A stretch of 7,044 bases of DNA from assembly GCA_937930275.1 (NCBI GenBank), contig CALGLM010000227.1, positions 1-7,044 of the forward strand. The letters are read 5' to 3'. The DNA comes from an uncultured Ignavibacteria bacterium. Its GTDB lineage: Bacteria; Bacteroidota; Ignavibacteria; Ignavibacteriales; Melioribacteraceae. The notes under the pieces were generated by a model that had not been told where the DNA came from, ran no database searches, and saw nothing but the letters and a program-made list of their open reading frames with translations. Position numbers and translations under genes: made by a program. This document shows, piece by piece, positions 5,532-7,044 of this stretch. Each line of letters opens with the position of its first letter. Positions within the stretch are counted from its first letter, which is position 1.

Positions 5532-7043
5532 TTAAAAATTATTCCCATAAAACTTAACAATTTTCCCCAATATTCCGTCAGAATCGATTTCTAAAATTTT
5601 GTGAAGCTCTTTTTGAGTTCCGTGTTCAATAAACTCATCGGGTAACGCTATTCTTAATATATCGTTTTTGTAGTTCTTATCTATAAAATATTCGGCAACG
5701 GCACTTCCGAAACCGCCGACAATTGAATTTTCTTCTAAAGTAACAATCTTACATTTTTTAGCTGCCAAAGTATCTAAAACTTCCGTATCAAGCGGTTTAA
5801 CAAATCGCATATTAACAACACCTGTAGAAATACCTTTTTGATTTAAGATATTTGCGGCGGATTCGGCATAATTAACCATATTCCCGATTGCTAAAATATT
5901 AATTTCGGAACCTTCCGATAATATTTCTGATTTACCTATCTCATATTTATCAAAACCGGGTTTAAGCTCGGCACCGGTTGCACTACCTCGAGGATATCGA
6001 ATTGCTATAGGTCCTTTTTTGTATTCTACTGCGGTATATAACATATTTCTTAATTCAACTTCGTCTTTTGGCGACATAATAACCATTTCGGGAATTAGTC
6101 TTAAATAAGATAAATCGAATGAACCGTGATGTGTCGGCCCGTCTGCACCTACTAAACCGGCTCTATCCAAGACAAATACAACGTGAAGATGTTGCAAAGC
6201 AACATCGTGTATTATTTGGTCAAAGCCCCGTTGTAAAAAAGTGGAGTAAATTGCAACAACAGGAATAATGTTTTGAGTAGCTAATCCGGCAGAAAACGTT
6301 ACCGCATGTTCTTCCGCAATACCTACGTCAAAATAATTTTCGGGAAATTGTTCTTGTAAGTAATTAAGACCCGTTCCGTCCGGCATTGCCGCAGTAATAC
6401 CTACAACCTTCTTATTTTCTTTAACAATCTCTACAAGTGCTTTACCAAAAACAGAAGTATAAGAGGGTTTTTCGTTTCCCGTTTTTATTGCTTTTCCGGT
6501 AACTTTATCAAACGGAGTTGAAGCGTGTAACCGTTGAGTATCTCCTTCTGCCGGTTTATAACCTTTTCCTTTTTCAGTTAAAATATGAACAAGAATTGGT
6601 CCGTTTAATCCTTTAACTTGTTCAAATATTTTAATTAACTGAGGTAAATTATGTCCGTTTATCGGACCAAAGTATCTAAAACCTAAAGCTTCAAATAACA
6701 TTCCGGGTGTAACTATTGATTTTATTCCCGATTCTAATCTTGAGGCAACTCGCCTTATTCTATCGCCAAAATGGTCAAGTTTACCCGTTAAATCCCAAAC
6801 AGAGCTTTTAAATCTATTATATTCGGGGTGTGAAATCATTTCGGTAAAATAATTAGAAAACTGCCAAACGTTAGGAGCAATAGACATTTGATTATCATTT
6901 AACACAACAATTAAATCACTTTTTAGAACACCGGAATTATTCATTGCTTCGTAAGCCATGCCTCCGGTCATTGCACCGTCACCGATAACGGCAACAACTT
7001 TACGCGGCAATCTGCACCTGGGAAACCCCCAGGCTGATGACGG
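5532..7043 (-). CDS. dxs: 1-deoxy-D-xylulose-5-phosphate synthase (N-terminal part missing)
   Basis: Thiamine-diphosphate enzyme that condenses pyruvate with glyceraldehyde 3-phosphate to DXP, the first step of the MEP isoprenoid pathway, in the cytoplasm. Recognisable sequence starts at RKVVAVIGDGAMTGG (about 7004 downwards), the GDG of the ThDP motif, followed by VVLNDNQMSIAPNV. Next come LGFRYFGPINGHNL, TEKGKGYKPAE, YFDVGIAEEHAVTFSAGLA (whose EE includes the glutamate that activates the cofactor), DRAGLVGADGPTHHGSFDL and IRYPRG. The C-terminal domain has LEENSIVGGFGSAV and ALPDEFIEHG. About 490 residues are present against ~620-640 in the family, so roughly the first 130-150 are absent. 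The frame stays open to the edge, but codons beyond about 7005 do not look like DXS. The TTG at 7010 is not a true start. The lack of the missing part is due to the window or contig end, not proven decay. Confidence 0.95.
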   Translation of the reverse strand, partial: PSSAWGFPRCRLPRKVVAVIGDGAMTGGMAYEAMNNSGVLKSDLIVVLNDNQMSIAPNVWQFSNYFTEMISHPEYNRFKSSVWDLTGKLDHFGDRIRRVASRLESGIKSIVTPGMLFEALGFRYFGPINGHNLPQLIKIFEQVKGLNGPILVHILTEKGKGYKPAEGDTQRLHASTPFDKVTGKAIKTGNEKPSYTSVFGKALVEIVKENKKVVGITAAMPDGTGLNYLQEQFPENYFDVGIAEEHAVTFSAGLATQNIIPVVAIYSTFLQRGFDQIIHDVALQHLHVVFVLDRAGLVGADGPTHHGSFDLSYLRLIPEMVIMSPKDEVELRNMLYTAVEYKKGPIAIRYPRGSATGAELKPGFDKYEIGKSEILSEGSEINILAIGNMVNYAESAANILNQKGISTGVVNMRFVKPLDTEVLDTLAAKKCKIVTLEENSIVGGFGSAVAEYFIDKNYKNDILRIALPDEFIEHGTQKELHKILEIDSDGILGKIVKFYGNNF

Positions 7044-7044
7044 C
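7005..7044. other. GC-rich terminal segment that does not match the dxs gene
   Basis: From 7011 to the end 22 of 34 bases are G or C, against about one third elsewhere. The dxs frame here reads PSSAWGFPRCRLP before RKVVAV. DXS proteins normally have a small-residue helix, a charged loop and then this strand. The segment contains a short inverted repeat, CCTGGG (7015-7020... read CCTGGG/CCCAGG with a 5-nt loop on either strand, 7016-7032). The most likely cause is a chimeric read or a contig end; a real rearrangement inside dxs is the alternative. Confidence 0.55.

Noticed and set aside
7008..7010. TTG as the start of a short DXS
   Set aside because: It would remove over 100 residues of the ThDP-binding domain and lies at the anomalous GC-rich junction.
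1..7044. CRISPR array, tRNA/rRNA, insertion sequence, toxin-antitoxin or phage-defence genes
   Set aside because: No direct-repeat array, RNA-gene signature, transposase motif or defence-type domain was seen on either strand.

Overview
The window is AT-rich (about one third G+C by eye) and reads like a chromosome segment from the Bacteroidota/Chlorobiota/Ignavibacteriota side of the tree. The best pointer is the first gene. Its product ends in a type IX secretion (T9SS) C-terminal sorting domain of the 'NYPNPFNPTTKI' type, which I associate with Ignavibacteria and relatives. The lineage is inferred from this motif, the base composition and the TTG/TAnnTTT promoter style; no taxonomic marker was compared.

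Layout. (1) 1-1352, plus strand: the 3' part of a gene for a modular secreted protein. The reading frame is open to the left edge, so the true start lies outside the window. It ends at a bidirectional terminator (1370-1405). (2) 1404-2912: a compact regulatory locus. An ECF sigma factor gene and a putative membrane anti-sigma gene (minus strand, 8-nt overlap) stand back to back with a gene for a small three-helix membrane protein (plus strand). Between them lies a 10-bp inverted repeat. Each arm is also the -35 element of an ECF-style promoter: both sides read TGTAAC-N17-GTC, facing outwards. I take this as an autoregulated module that switches on the sigma operon and the membrane protein together, and it is the most interesting thing here. 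(3) 2935-2997: two terminators, one for each converging transcript. (4) 3028-3669, minus strand: rplU-rpmA (ribosomal proteins L21 and L27) with its own promoter and strong Shine-Dalgarno sites. (5) 3700-5503, minus strand: an OmpR/PhoB-type response regulator followed by an overlapping PhoR-like histidine kinase that seems to start at TTG. (6) 5532 to the right edge, minus strand: dxs (1-deoxy-D-xylulose-5-phosphate synthase), missing its N-terminal part.

The last ~40 bases are abruptly GC-rich and do not encode the expected DXS residues, so they look like a chimeric contig end or a local rearrangement. Apart from the sigma locus, the genes are ordinary housekeeping and regulatory genes. No RNA genes, insertion sequences, CRISPR arrays or origins were seen. 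No stretch over 300 bases lacks a gene.
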